DNA of 58,916 bases. It comes from Arthrobacter sp. (GTDB taxonomy: Bacteria > Actinomycetota > Actinomycetes > Actinomycetales > Micrococcaceae). Numbering within the stretch: the first letter of the stretch is position 1; every line of letters begins with the position of its first letter. Location of the stretch: NCBI RefSeq assembly GCF_031179385.1, contig NZ_JAPSHV010000006.1, positions 4,384 to 63,299 of the forward strand, in the 5' to 3' direction. The notes under the pieces are model-generated. The model was not told where the DNA came from and searched no databases. It saw nothing but the letters and a program-made list of their open reading frames with translations. Positions 23,252 to 30,907 of the stretch are shown here, piece by piece. The translations under genes were made by a program, and so were the position numbers.

Positions 23252-24178
23252 ATGTGGTGGGTAACCATAAAGCGGTGCGAGGCTCTGCGGACTGCGGGCA
23301 TGAAGGGATTGAACCTAACAGGTCGACACATCTCGATGGCTGTGAAGGCACGGGACGATTCAACCACCTACGAGGGGATATATAACCGGATGAGCGACAA
23401 CACCGCAGCGTATTACAGTCACTTTAAATCCCGTGAACCCGAACTTGAGGGGTGGAGGGTCCGTGCAGGTAGGCAAGAGTATCCGCAGGAGGGTAGCGAG
23501 CTTCATCAGGACGATGCTGTCTTCGAGGCCCATCCCATCAGCGAGGCGGCACGCATTTGCTTGGTCTCGGCCGGTGAGCATCTTCGCCTCGCCTGGACAG
23601 CCATCAAAGCAAGAGAGGTTTACCCGATAGCGCATTACACCACTCTGCGTGGCGCCTTACTGGCAGGGTCCCAGGCCGTTCACATTTTAGGACCGGACGA
23701 TGCTGAGATCCGCAGGGGTCGCGGACTGGTTGCGATCGCTGAATCGTATAAGCGTTCCAGACAGTTCCACGAAGAGACTCTGAAATCTCCAGGCCTTACA
23801 GGTGATGAGCAGAGACGAGTCCGGGCGCAGATGGAATGGCTTACAGGTCGGATGGAAGAAGCTCGACGGGCTGGTGGGGACGAATCTCTGAATGTTTCAG
23901 ATGCGGTAATCCCATATGCCGCCGAGGTGACCTACAGGACGAACGCTGACTTGCAGAACGAGGTGAATCTCTTGTGGCGCCAAATGAGTGGAGACGCTCA
24001 CGCTTTGACTTGGGCTTTGGCTCAGCGAGCTGTATTTCAATCACCTGTAAAGGGGCAGTTGCTCAGCACGGGCGTCGCAGGAGGATCCTTGGAAGAAATC
24101 GCTCAGCCTTTCGAGGCGTCATTCCAAATCTTGAAGCGAGGATGGGCACTCTACGATCGCCGCTGCGAAACGCCATAA
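23252..24178 (+). CDS. Hypothetical helical protein beside the Shedu-like gene
   Basis: The 308-residue frame is mostly helical: ISEAARICLVSAGEHLRLAW, TTLRGALLAGSQAVHILGPD, RRGRGLVAIAESYKRSRQFH, VNLLWRQMSGDAHALTWALA. The pattern resembles helical-bundle proteins with a His near LWRxMSGDAH, but I cannot assign it to HEPN or any named family. No good ribosome site precedes ATG 23252; later starts (ATG 23300 or 23336) are possible. It follows the Shedu-like gene by 50 bases on the same strand, so a two-gene defence unit is conceivable. Confidence 0.6.
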   Translation: MWWVTIKRCEALRTAGMKGLNLTGRHISMAVKARDDSTTYEGIYNRMSDNTAAYYSHFKSREPELEGWRVRAGRQEYPQEGSELHQDDAVFEAHPISEAARICLVSAGEHLRLAWTAIKAREVYPIAHYTTLRGALLAGSQAVHILGPDDAEIRRGRGLVAIAESYKRSRQFHEETLKSPGLTGDEQRRVRAQMEWLTGRMEEARRAGGDESLNVSDAVIPYAAEVTYRTNADLQNEVNLLWRQMSGDAHALTWALAQRAVFQSPVKGQLLSTGVAGGSLEEIAQPFEASFQILKRGWALYDRRCETP

Positions 24179-24218
24179 CAAAGCGGAATTCCGAACGCCG
24201 AACCCAACCCGACGACAA

Positions 24219-24662
24219 TTACGCGACTCCTGTGACCTGCCGGTCTCCCCTCGGCCGTTGACGGAGTACCTGCGCGCGGAACGATCTGTCGTCTCGGATC
24301 CTGGCCGTAGCCCACCGGTGATTGCCATCGACGAGGACGATCCTGCCATCACAAAGCTGAACCGCAAGGGGACCAAGGGCACCCCACGATGAAGGAGCCT
24401 CATCATAAGTCCGCTCAGGCCCTGCTATATAGAACTCCAAGACATCCCGTCGCAGCATCCCCTGAATACTCGCGTTGATATCCGACAACAGAACATCTTC
24501 TTGTGCATCAAGCTCAAGTAGTCCGTAATGCCATTCCCGAAGCAAGGCTGTGGCTTCGGCGTCATCGTCAACGGATGCCTGCGGCAGTCCGAATTCCTCA
24601 GTGGATATGTAGTGAAAACCTTCATCCTCATCCCACTGACCCATGAGACGGATATCGCTCAT
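24219..24662 (-). CDS. ParB-like-domain protein
   Basis: The protein has 147 residues from ATG 24662 (GAGGGG five bases upstream; the frame extends to 24719 without reason). The C-terminal half contains VQLCDGRIVLVDGNHRWATA, close to the D-G-x-H-R box of ParB/Srx-fold domains, which in ParB hydrolyses CTP and in other members acts as nuclease or ADP/ATP-dependent enzyme. The N-terminal half is acidic (DDDAEATALLREWHYGLLEL). It is convergent with the helical gene, and its promoter side faces the dif-like site at 24724. Possible roles are toxin, DNA-modification accessory or nuclease; none can be fixed. Confidence 0.55.
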   Translation of the reverse strand: MSDIRLMGQWDEDEGFHYISTEEFGLPQASVDDDAEATALLREWHYGLLELDAQEDVLLSDINASIQGMLRRDVLEFYIAGPERTYDEAPSSWGALGPLAVQLCDGRIVLVDGNHRWATARIRDDRSFRAQVLRQRPRGDRQVTGVA

Positions 24663-24723
24663 ACGAACCCCTCGCCTTGTCCAATACGGGCCTGAAAGCT
24701 TTATGAATCCACACACCATAAAT

Positions 24724-24751
24724 CCACACGATTATGTCAGCTATGTCGTGG
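24724..24751. other. dif-like palindromic site A
   Basis: CCACACGATTA-TGTCAG-CTATGTCGTGG has two imperfectly inverted 11-bp arms around a 6-bp centre. It matches site B at 26747-26774 with the same centre in the same orientation. It lies 62 bases upstream of the ParB-like gene. A regulator operator is the alternative reading. Confidence 0.5.
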
Positions 24752-25193
24752 GGTTGCGTGCGAGACTCGGGTTGGAGCATCGCTGGTGGTACCGCGATTG
24801 CCGGAAATGCAGAGTGACACGCCCCAACCACTGCAGTATGGCAATTGACGCAGTTTCCGCGTCACACGCTTGTTGCTTATAGCTCAAATCTCTTCGACTA
24901 TTGCACTTGGCGCTATGGTCGAACCCTGGATTTGCTCCCTCGACGGTGGCCAGCAAGTTTGCCGCGTTGGGTTCTGGAGGTGGGGGATTACACCGGGATT
25001 CATTCGTGGCTGACGGCCTCGTCCTGTACACCGTTGTTCGTTCGCAGACGGTGGAGGTGCTCTTCGCCGATATTCGGCCGATGGATGCCGTTGCATTCCA
25101 CCACGGTGTCTCGGGCACGGAGGACCCGTAGGGCTTCTTCAGCGTGGCTGAGTGAGGTGCCCCAGAGGCCAGCGCGCATTGGAAGCTTTCCCC
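24752..25193. other. Stretch without a clear gene between site A and the HNH gene
   Basis: These 442 bases contain several open frames. A plus frame 24901-25131 (end DIRPMDAVAFHHGVSGTEDP) and a minus frame 25000-25200 overlap each other, and neither has a convincing ribosome site or family. I cannot decide whether one is real. No RNA gene or strong hairpin was seen. Confidence 0.4.
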
Positions 25194-26162
25194 TCACCAC
25201 GAGAAGCGGGGGGTTCGAGCCGAGCGGACCTCGCGAAAGGCATGAAACGGATTCTCGGAGTCAGTGATTTCAGATATCTCTTCCGGTGAGAACCGGGGGA
25301 CGTGGGTATCGAACCGGAGTATGTCGCCTTCGATGATGAGCGTTGCGTATCCCTGTTCATCCCGGAAATCCGGATCAATCTCGTCCCTGACGATGTCGCT
25401 GAACAGGTTCACGTATCGGGTCAGCTCTAGGATGATATCGGCGAGATATTGGCGGCATTCTTTGTATTCGTTGAGGAGTGATTCATAAAGCGCCTCGTCC
25501 CAGAAGGGAATCTTATAGAAGGCTTCGAAGCGGAGACGCTCGCCGCTGCGGTCAGGATCGGCATGTTGAGAAAACGTGCTCAGCAGCTCATTTATGAAGC
25601 GCCCGATCGTCTCGATGATTCTGCGCAGGTCATCATGGCCTTTCGGCCACTGCCGTGTGGCAATCCAATGCAAGCAGGCACGTAGCCGTTCTTCGGTTGA
25701 GACAGCCATGCTTGCTTCTCCGCCGCTGAGTACAGAGCTGACATCCTGGTGCCATGTATCCAAGCTCAACCTGGCCGTCAGACTATCGACTAGGGCAGCC
25801 CACTTTTCATCTGCGGAATTGGACACGGCCCCGAGGGTTGTTCGCACCCATGCCTCGTGCTGTGCCTTCATTTCCAACAGGAAACCAACGGAGAAGTCCT
25901 CCGGGGCCTTGTCTATCAGTGCATGGTCAGTTGGACAGAGAAGTATAAGATTGCTGTACTCGTCGCGCTGCGCTGGCGATAATGGGGAGTCACCGCGGGG
26001 CCCATCGGGGCTCTTAGCCACAATGTGAGCCTCTTCGCCTACCAGAACGGCGTCGCCATTGAAGTCGTACTGGTGGGCCAGCGTTCTACGGCACGAAGGC
26101 ATCGCGCAATGGCTGGCCGCGCGACCCCAAAGCAATTTTCGGGACAGAGTGGATATAGCCAT
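25194..26162 (-). CDS. HNH endonuclease with long helical C-terminal domain (probable defence effector)
   Basis: This 322-residue protein has an N-terminal HNH nuclease: zinc-type cysteines C19 and C24 (CAMPSCRRTL), EEAHIVAKSPDGPRGD with His46, DEYSNLILLCPTDHALID with Asn71 and His80. Residues 90-322 are a separate helical part (EERLRACLHWIATRQWPKGH, FINELLSTFSQHADPD, YKECRQYLADIILELTRYVN) ending in a short beta section. HNH with a C-terminal regulatory domain is the layout of many standalone antiphage effectors. It is flanked by dif-like sites on both sides and sits beside ParB-like and Shedu-like genes. The C-terminal domain is not recognised. HNH assignment is firm, role is inferred. Confidence 0.85.
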   Translation of the reverse strand: MAISTLSRKLLWGRAASHCAMPSCRRTLAHQYDFNGDAVLVGEEAHIVAKSPDGPRGDSPLSPAQRDEYSNLILLCPTDHALIDKAPEDFSVGFLLEMKAQHEAWVRTTLGAVSNSADEKWAALVDSLTARLSLDTWHQDVSSVLSGGEASMAVSTEERLRACLHWIATRQWPKGHDDLRRIIETIGRFINELLSTFSQHADPDRSGERLRFEAFYKIPFWDEALYESLLNEYKECRQYLADIILELTRYVNLFSDIVRDEIDPDFRDEQGYATLIIEGDILRFDTHVPRFSPEEISEITDSENPFHAFREVRSARTPRFSW

Positions 26163-26619
26163 TGGGGTGTCCTTTCAGGCTGACATGTGGTCTGGTTCAG
26201 TCCAAGATCCGGTCAAGCGTTCTTTCCGATGGACGCCAGGCCGCCGGTGAGTTTTCTCAGGTTAGTAGATTCTGAGTCCTACGCCTGACCACCCCAGATG
26301 CGAGGCACGCCGACGTTCATCCATACCGTGCCCGCGACTGTGGCATCCAGCGTCCTCCTAACTGCCGGCCGCCCTGGACGAGAAATCGGGAAGGTTCGAA
26401 GCTTCTCGCGGTCGTACGACTGGCGCAGCCACCGCTTGCGTCACCCCGAGATGCTCGTAGGTCTCCGAAAATCAAATGCACCAAAGTGCGCGTTCGGTAA
26501 CACCTTGCCTTGAATTGTATGGGGAGGGAGGACATTCTCCGCTCAAGCGCTGCCGCCCTACGTGGCTGGGCATAGATGAAGTGGACGGCAGCAGCCCTGA
26601 CGGTTTGCTCTTGGCTCCA
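26163..26619. other. Stretch without a recognisable gene
   Basis: The 457 bases upstream of the HNH gene contain only short overlapping frames with no family signature or ribosome site. The HNH promoter should lie in its first 100 bases, but I see no good -35/-10 pair. Confidence 0.45.
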
Positions 26620-26746
26620 TCAGACCGCACGCGACTCGTAGGCAAGAATTACGGGCTGCGTACGCTGCCGGACCTTGAGTTGATGAGCATGCGGCTGACG
26701 TAGGTGCAGATGGTGGCAGGGCTCAAGTGCAGTTCAGCGTCGAAGT
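26620..26746 (-). pseudogene. LuxR-family HTH remnant, frameshifted and truncated
   Basis: On the minus strand the frame reads DAELHLSPATICTYVSRML, the recognition helix of a LuxR/NarL-type HTH. A one-base shift then gives LKVRQRTQPVILAYESRAV and a stop (TGA at 26622-26620), the normal C-terminal tail of the family. The fragment begins directly at the left arm of dif-like site B, so the upstream part of the gene is missing exactly at that point. Non-functional. Confidence 0.75.
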
Positions 26747-26774
26747 CCACAACATAATGTCAGTTATATTGTGG
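26747..26774. other. dif-like palindromic site B
   Basis: CCACAACATAA-TGTCAG-TTATATTGTGG has 11-bp arms that match in inverse at 10 of 11 positions around a 6-bp centre. This is the architecture and the ATAA-N6-TTAT core of XerCD recombination sites; the E. coli dif core CATAATGT...TTAT is very close. Site A, 2,023 bp away, shares the centre. Confidence 0.6.
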
Positions 26775-26860
26775 GCTTTGAGGCCCACGCACGATTCCTT
26801 CGTCCGCCTGCCGCCCCTGTACGGCTGGTTATAACGGCCAACCCCTACAACAGCTGACAG

Positions 26861-26898
26861 ACAAGAGCCCCACCGGTTTATCTCGGTGGGGCTCTTGT
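26861..26898. terminator. Bidirectional terminator
   Basis: A perfect 15-bp stem, ACAAGAGCCCCACCG with CGGTGGGGCTCTTGT, has an 8-nt loop and a T-rich or A-rich flank on each side. It lies after the stop of the gene at 26924 (minus strand), which it most likely terminates. Confidence 0.85.
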
Positions 26899-26923
26899 TA
26901 TTGGTGCTTCTCTACTCAGGGAT

Positions 26924-28066
26924 TTAGAACACAGGCTCCAGCGCCCAGTCATACACAGATCGGCCGCTGAGGAAGCGCCATTCAGCGCGGCACTTGTCAC
27001 ATTCGATCCAGTGACCGTGCTCGCGGAATCCCGGGATGTTGTCGTGCTCTTCGACGATCCGTCCGTCACCACAGGGGCACCGGTATTCACGGCGCTCCAT
27101 GTTCCCGCGCCCGGCCCCGTAGCCGCCGACTTCCTCCACCTGGCCGCTGGTGCCGATCGTGCGGATGCCGGGCGACGGCGACATCCTGCTCAGCCATTCA
27201 CCGATCACCTCTCGTGCTGCGTCCCATGCTCCGGAGGAGTGCGAGAGCTCGTTGAGGAGAAGCACCAGCTCATCGGGGGTGCGTGCGATGCGGTGCGCAC
27301 TGGTCCGAATTCCCTCAGCGTAGTCGCTGGCGAAATCGCCGATTGGTTCATCCCGGTCAGCCTGCGCGATCAGCCAGTCGTGGAACGGAGCCGGATCTTC
27401 CACCGCGGGAGCCGGCCGGACCCAGCGGTCTGCAACCGGTTCGCCTGCGGCACACTGCGCCAGGGCTGTTCGCAGGTGCTCGTATCCGGGCGGGCGATAG
27501 TGATGTCCCTGTGGCCGTTCGAGTCCGGCACGCACCATCCTGTACACGTAGTCGTGCTCATGTTCTGGGATCCCGATTCGAAGGTTCGGGCCGCCGTCGC
27601 TGTTATATTCGGCGATGGGAAGACCCAACGCCGCTGCGGCCCAGATCAGCCGGCCGTTGGTCACGTAGTGGGCTGGGGTTCCCTTCAGGAAGGCTTCCGC
27701 GGTGTGCTTCAGCGAATAGCTGCCGATCTCGGGGGACTCTGTGCCCGGCAGGGGAGTGAACATGCGAAGCATCTCAGTGATGAGAGCCAGCTGGACGTAG
27801 TCGTCTTTGTGGTTGAAGCGCCACTGCGTATCAGCGTTGAAACCATTTTCGCCGAGGACGAAATCGTCGCCTACCTGGCCGACCATGGCGTGATCATCGA
27901 GGGTGGCGATCAGGTGTCGCGCGCTGATTCGGTCGCCGAGGAGGCCCTGGGCGAGAGGGTCTTGCATCTGCCGCATCGCGGCGGTGTAGTTGCATCCCGT
28001 GAAGTGAGCCCAGGCGCGAGCATCCTGCTGCAGGCCGCGGCTGTGGGTGTGGTTGTCGGACGTCAT
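26924..28066 (-). CDS. Actinobacterial mobile-element hypothetical protein with C-terminal zinc ribbon
   Basis: The 380-residue protein starts with a conserved-looking helical segment (ARAWAHFTGCNYTAAMRQMQ, then LAQGLLGDRISARHLIATLD) seen in proteins on actinobacterial plasmids and islands. The middle part (RIGIPEHEHDYVYRMVRAGL) is of unknown fold. The C terminus has two CxxC-type pairs (YRCPCGDGRI, then WIECDKCRAEW) that could form a zinc ribbon. No enzymatic signature. ATG 28066 has a weak purine-rich upstream region. A strong terminator lies 26 bases after the stop. It may act in plasmid or element maintenance; this is inference. Confidence 0.75.
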   Translation of the reverse strand: MTSDNHTHSRGLQQDARAWAHFTGCNYTAAMRQMQDPLAQGLLGDRISARHLIATLDDHAMVGQVGDDFVLGENGFNADTQWRFNHKDDYVQLALITEMLRMFTPLPGTESPEIGSYSLKHTAEAFLKGTPAHYVTNGRLIWAAAALGLPIAEYNSDGGPNLRIGIPEHEHDYVYRMVRAGLERPQGHHYRPPGYEHLRTALAQCAAGEPVADRWVRPAPAVEDPAPFHDWLIAQADRDEPIGDFASDYAEGIRTSAHRIARTPDELVLLLNELSHSSGAWDAAREVIGEWLSRMSPSPGIRTIGTSGQVEEVGGYGAGRGNMERREYRCPCGDGRIVEEHDNIPGFREHGHWIECDKCRAEWRFLSGRSVYDWALEPVF

Positions 28067-28394
28067 CTCTATCTCTGTTCTGGGCGTTGTAACCCACGCG
28101 TACGAGCCCTTGCGACATGAGAGAGATCTCTGACTGACAGGGGTGAATCACTGGATCGGTAACCGTTGTCCTCATTGTCGTTGTCGCGTGGGGACTCGGA
28201 CTCGGAGAGGGGCAGACCAGCCTGCCCGCTAGAAGCATAGCCAGAAGTCACTGGTGTGTCCATGGGTTGAACCGATGGCGGTCGTGACGTCGATGATCGG
28301 ACATCAGGCCGGATGATCCAGACCCGTCGCGGTTTTTTGAAGTAGCCGCACACATAGAGGTGTACGAAGCAGATTCCTTCCCCTTTGGAGCGAC
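28067..28394. other. Stretch without a recognisable gene
   Basis: The 328 bases upstream of the 380-residue gene contain no convincing frame, RNA or hairpin. It should include that gene's promoter; none stands out. Confidence 0.4.
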
Positions 28395-28815
28395 ATGACC
28401 CCTCGACACCGCAATCACAACCCTCCTCAGCGAGTACGACTACCTCGACGGAGTCCTCACAGCGCCGGCTACCGGCCGGCGGGCCATAGCCATGGAGCGT
28501 GTCACCGGCGCGATTTTCAGGGCGATCACGGACTAGCTTGATCCCTATGGCATCGACGACCTCGCCGAGCAGATCGCGGACAAGACGCTGTCCTGCTCAT
28601 TGTTCCTCTCCAGGGGCAATGCTCGACTTCCGGGAGGCGGCAGTTCAGCACGGCTGCAGCCTGGCCAGTTACCGGGACAGGCTGCACCGGATCCTGCTGG
28701 AAATCGGAGACTCCTTCCAGCAGGACCTGTTCGATCACCTCGAAAGCCTCGACCATGTTCAGCAGCCAAACGCTTCAAATCGGCCTTCGAGTCGACGTTC
28801 CTCGTCGCCCAGATG
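28395..28815 (+). pseudogene. Decayed hypothetical gene
   Basis: ATG 28395 followed by one extra C leads, after a one-base correction, into a protein-like frame (LDTAITTLLSEYDYLDGVLT, then ATGRRAIAMERVTGAIFRAI) that hits TAG at 28534 and continues LDPYGIDDLAEQIADKT. Further on, another frame (AAVQHGCSLASYRDRLHRIL, then FQQDLFDHLESLDHV) looks coding. At least one frameshift, one stop and possibly a fusion are present, so the gene is dead. Family not recognised. Confidence 0.5.
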
Positions 28816-28897
28816 CTGACGACCATCATCGTTGTGAACAAGTACTTGTCATCGGATGTAGGAGCCCGTCTCGCCTTACGCATGAATAAGTGCTTGC

Positions 28898-29024
28898 ACG
28901 GATCGTCTCGTTCGCGATCATGACCGCATCAACCTATTCGCCGGAACGCTTGTCTACGTTGCCCTCCGTCTGACCTTCACCGTAATCAAACTGTGCTCGG
29001 AATTGATCAGCACTTTGAACCATG
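28898..29024 (+). pseudogene. Possible transposase C-terminal remnant
   Basis: The frame at 28901 onward reads DRLVRDHDRINLFAGTLVYV, then ALRLTFTVIKL, reminiscent of the R-R-L-x-R-D-x-E-R C-terminal helix of IS5-type transposases. It has no start and no rest of the gene. The match is short and may be chance. Confidence 0.25.
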
Positions 29025-29064
29025 TCTACCCCCTGTGCCAATGAGACACGCTTCAGGTCAGCGC

Positions 29065-29084
29065 ACCCACCGGAAACCCACCGG
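29065..29084. repeat. Probable integrase arm-type site, right
   Basis: The 20-mer is identical to 3195-3214 and is followed by a degenerate copy at 29168-29181. It lies 117 bases from attR, so both element ends carry this motif in the same orientation. Confidence 0.55.
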
Positions 29085-29200
29085 AATGGATGCAAAACGA
29101 TGAAAAGGTATGAACGGGTAGAATCATGGTTGAAGGCGGCTCAGCGCGGATTTCAGCGGGTTATGCAACCCACCGAAAACCATTGATAAGGCCCATCAGA

Positions 29201-29242
29201 TAATCGAAGGGTTACTGGTTCAAGTCCAGTCGGGGGAGCAAA
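29201..29242 (+). repeat. attR: right 42-bp attachment repeat
   Basis: The repeat is the 3' half of tRNA-Asn without its 5' half, identical to 3088-3129. It marks the end of the element and the original downstream flank of the tRNA gene. Confidence 0.93.
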
Positions 29243-29244
29243 TA

Positions 29245-29285
29245 GGCTCCTGACCTGCGGTTTCGCCGGTCAGGAGCCTTTCTTC
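29245..29285 (+). terminator. Original tRNA-Asn terminator, now displaced to attR
   Basis: An 11-bp stem GGCTCCTGACC / GGTCAGGAGCC (29245-29255 with 29268-29278) is followed by TTTCTTCT. Its loop start TGCGG and stem TGACC are shared with the element-borne hairpin at 3129-3178. Confidence 0.85.
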
Positions 29286-29343
29286 TCGTGCAGGGTTTCC
29301 GCGGTCCGGGCCAACGCCCAGATCCGCGACGTAGGGTTGGCGA

Positions 29344-30822
29344 ATGACTGACTCCGATCTCATTCTCGTCACCGGCTCCACCGGATATATCGGCGGACGT
29401 CTGGTCTCCCGCCTCGTTGCCGAGGGCCGGAAGGTTCGGGTGGTGGTTCGCACGCCGCAGAAGCTGCTGGACGTGCCCTGGGCCGGGAAAGTCGAGGTGA
29501 TTGAAGGTGATCTTCAGGACCCCGAAACCATGCGGCGTGCCTGCGAGGGAGTCACCAGCCTCTACTACCTGGTGCACTCCATGGGCTCAGGTCGCGGTTT
29601 CGAGCGACGTGAGGCTGAGATTGTGGCTACCGTCGCCGAGGCCGCGGCACAGGCCGGGATACGGCGCATCATCTACCTTGGGGGTTTGCATCCGCAGGAT
29701 GTGAAGCTGTCCACACACATGCGCTCCCGGGTCGCTGTGGGCGAGGCGTTGCTGGCGTCCGGCGTGCCCACCGTCGCGTTCCAGGCCGGCGTCGTCATCG
29801 GGTCAGGCTCAGCCTCGTTCGAAATGATCCGGCATCTATCGGACGTGCTACCCGTCATGCCCGCGCCCAAGTGGGTCCTGAACCGCATCGAACCGATCGC
29901 CGTGCGTGATGTTATTCACTACCTGCTCGGCGCCCTGGACCTTCCGGAAGGACTCAATCGAACCTTCGACCTCGGCTCCGGTGACGTCCTGACCTATGCC
30001 GACATGATGAAGCGCTACGCGGAGGCCGCCGGCCTGCCACGCCGGACGGTACTGGCGCTGCCTGTCCTGACCCCTCGTCTGGCTGGACACTGGGTGAACC
30101 TGGTCACACCCATTCCGCGGGCCATGGCGATGCCGCTGATCGAATCCCTCCAGCACGACGCCGTCACGGCCGAGGCGGATATCCATCACTACCTGCCACA
30201 GCCGGAAGGCGGGCTCACCGACTATCGCAGCGCCGTCGACCTCGCCCTCAACAAAATGAGCGCCGGCGAAGTGGAAACGAGCTGGGCGGGTGCTTCCCAG
30301 CAGGACGCTGTAGCCGACCCTCTTCCGTCCGATCCGCAGTGGGCCGGACACACGGTTTTCAAGGATGAGCGCACCTTCCGCTCAAGTGCTCCTGCTCCGG
30401 CAGTCTGGAAGGTGATCGAGGGTATCGGCGGGGAGAACGGATGGTACTCCTGGCCTGTCGCCTGGGCAGCCCGTGGCTGGCTCGACAAGATCGCGGGCGG
30501 AGTAGGCCTGCGCCGTGGGCGCCGGCACTCCTCCGAGCTGATGGCAGGGGAAGCCCTGGACTTCTGGCGGGTGGAGGAACTGGTGCGCGGCGAAAAACTC
30601 CGCCTGCGGGCAGAGATGAAGCTTCCCGGGAGGGCGTGGCTGGAGCTCTCGGTAGTGCCCGACGGCGGTGCCAGCGAATACCGCCAGCGCGCCATTTTCT
30701 TTCCCCGCGGACTCGCCGGCAGGCTGTACTGGCTCAGCGTGCTGCCGTTCCACGGCGTCGTCTTCGACTCAATGGCGCGAAACATCACCCGCACGGCGGA
30801 GAGGACACACCAACAGGGGTGA
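29344..30822 (+). CDS. NAD(P)-binding SDR-family protein with C-terminal DUF2867 domain
   Basis: The 492-residue protein has an extended-SDR Rossmann N terminus (LILVTGSTGYIGGRLVSRLV, then LYYLVHSMGSG, IRRIIYLGGL) and a DUF2867 C-terminal domain (FKDERTFRSSAPAPAVWKVI, NGWYSWPVAWAARGWLDKIA, LRLRAEMKLPGRAWLELSVV). The full-length SDR-DUF2867 fusion is common in actinobacteria; the substrate is unknown. ATG 29344 starts 102 bases after attR and was the gene next to tRNA-Asn before insertion. It is convergent with the Bcr/CflA gene. Confidence 0.9.
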   Translation: MTDSDLILVTGSTGYIGGRLVSRLVAEGRKVRVVVRTPQKLLDVPWAGKVEVIEGDLQDPETMRRACEGVTSLYYLVHSMGSGRGFERREAEIVATVAEAAAQAGIRRIIYLGGLHPQDVKLSTHMRSRVAVGEALLASGVPTVAFQAGVVIGSGSASFEMIRHLSDVLPVMPAPKWVLNRIEPIAVRDVIHYLLGALDLPEGLNRTFDLGSGDVLTYADMMKRYAEAAGLPRRTVLALPVLTPRLAGHWVNLVTPIPRAMAMPLIESLQHDAVTAEADIHHYLPQPEGGLTDYRSAVDLALNKMSAGEVETSWAGASQQDAVADPLPSDPQWAGHTVFKDERTFRSSAPAPAVWKVIEGIGGENGWYSWPVAWAARGWLDKIAGGVGLRRGRRHSSELMAGEALDFWRVEELVRGEKLRLRAEMKLPGRAWLELSVVPDGGASEYRQRAIFFPRGLAGRLYWLSVLPFHGVVFDSMARNITRTAERTHQQG

Positions 30823-30907
30823 GAGCCCGGGGGCCCGGTTTCCTTTCCTGGTTGTGCCTTGTCCTGGTTGTGCTGGCTGGTTGCGCTGTCCTGATCGTGC
30901 CGGCTGG

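Noticed and set aside
24901-25131. 76-aa plus frame and overlapping 66-aa minus frame
   Set aside because: Both look partly coding, but they overlap and neither has a ribosome site or recognised family; left as an unresolved stretch.
26476-26703. 75-aa plus frame
   Set aside because: It lies opposite the luxR remnant, whose minus-strand translation is clearly protein-like.
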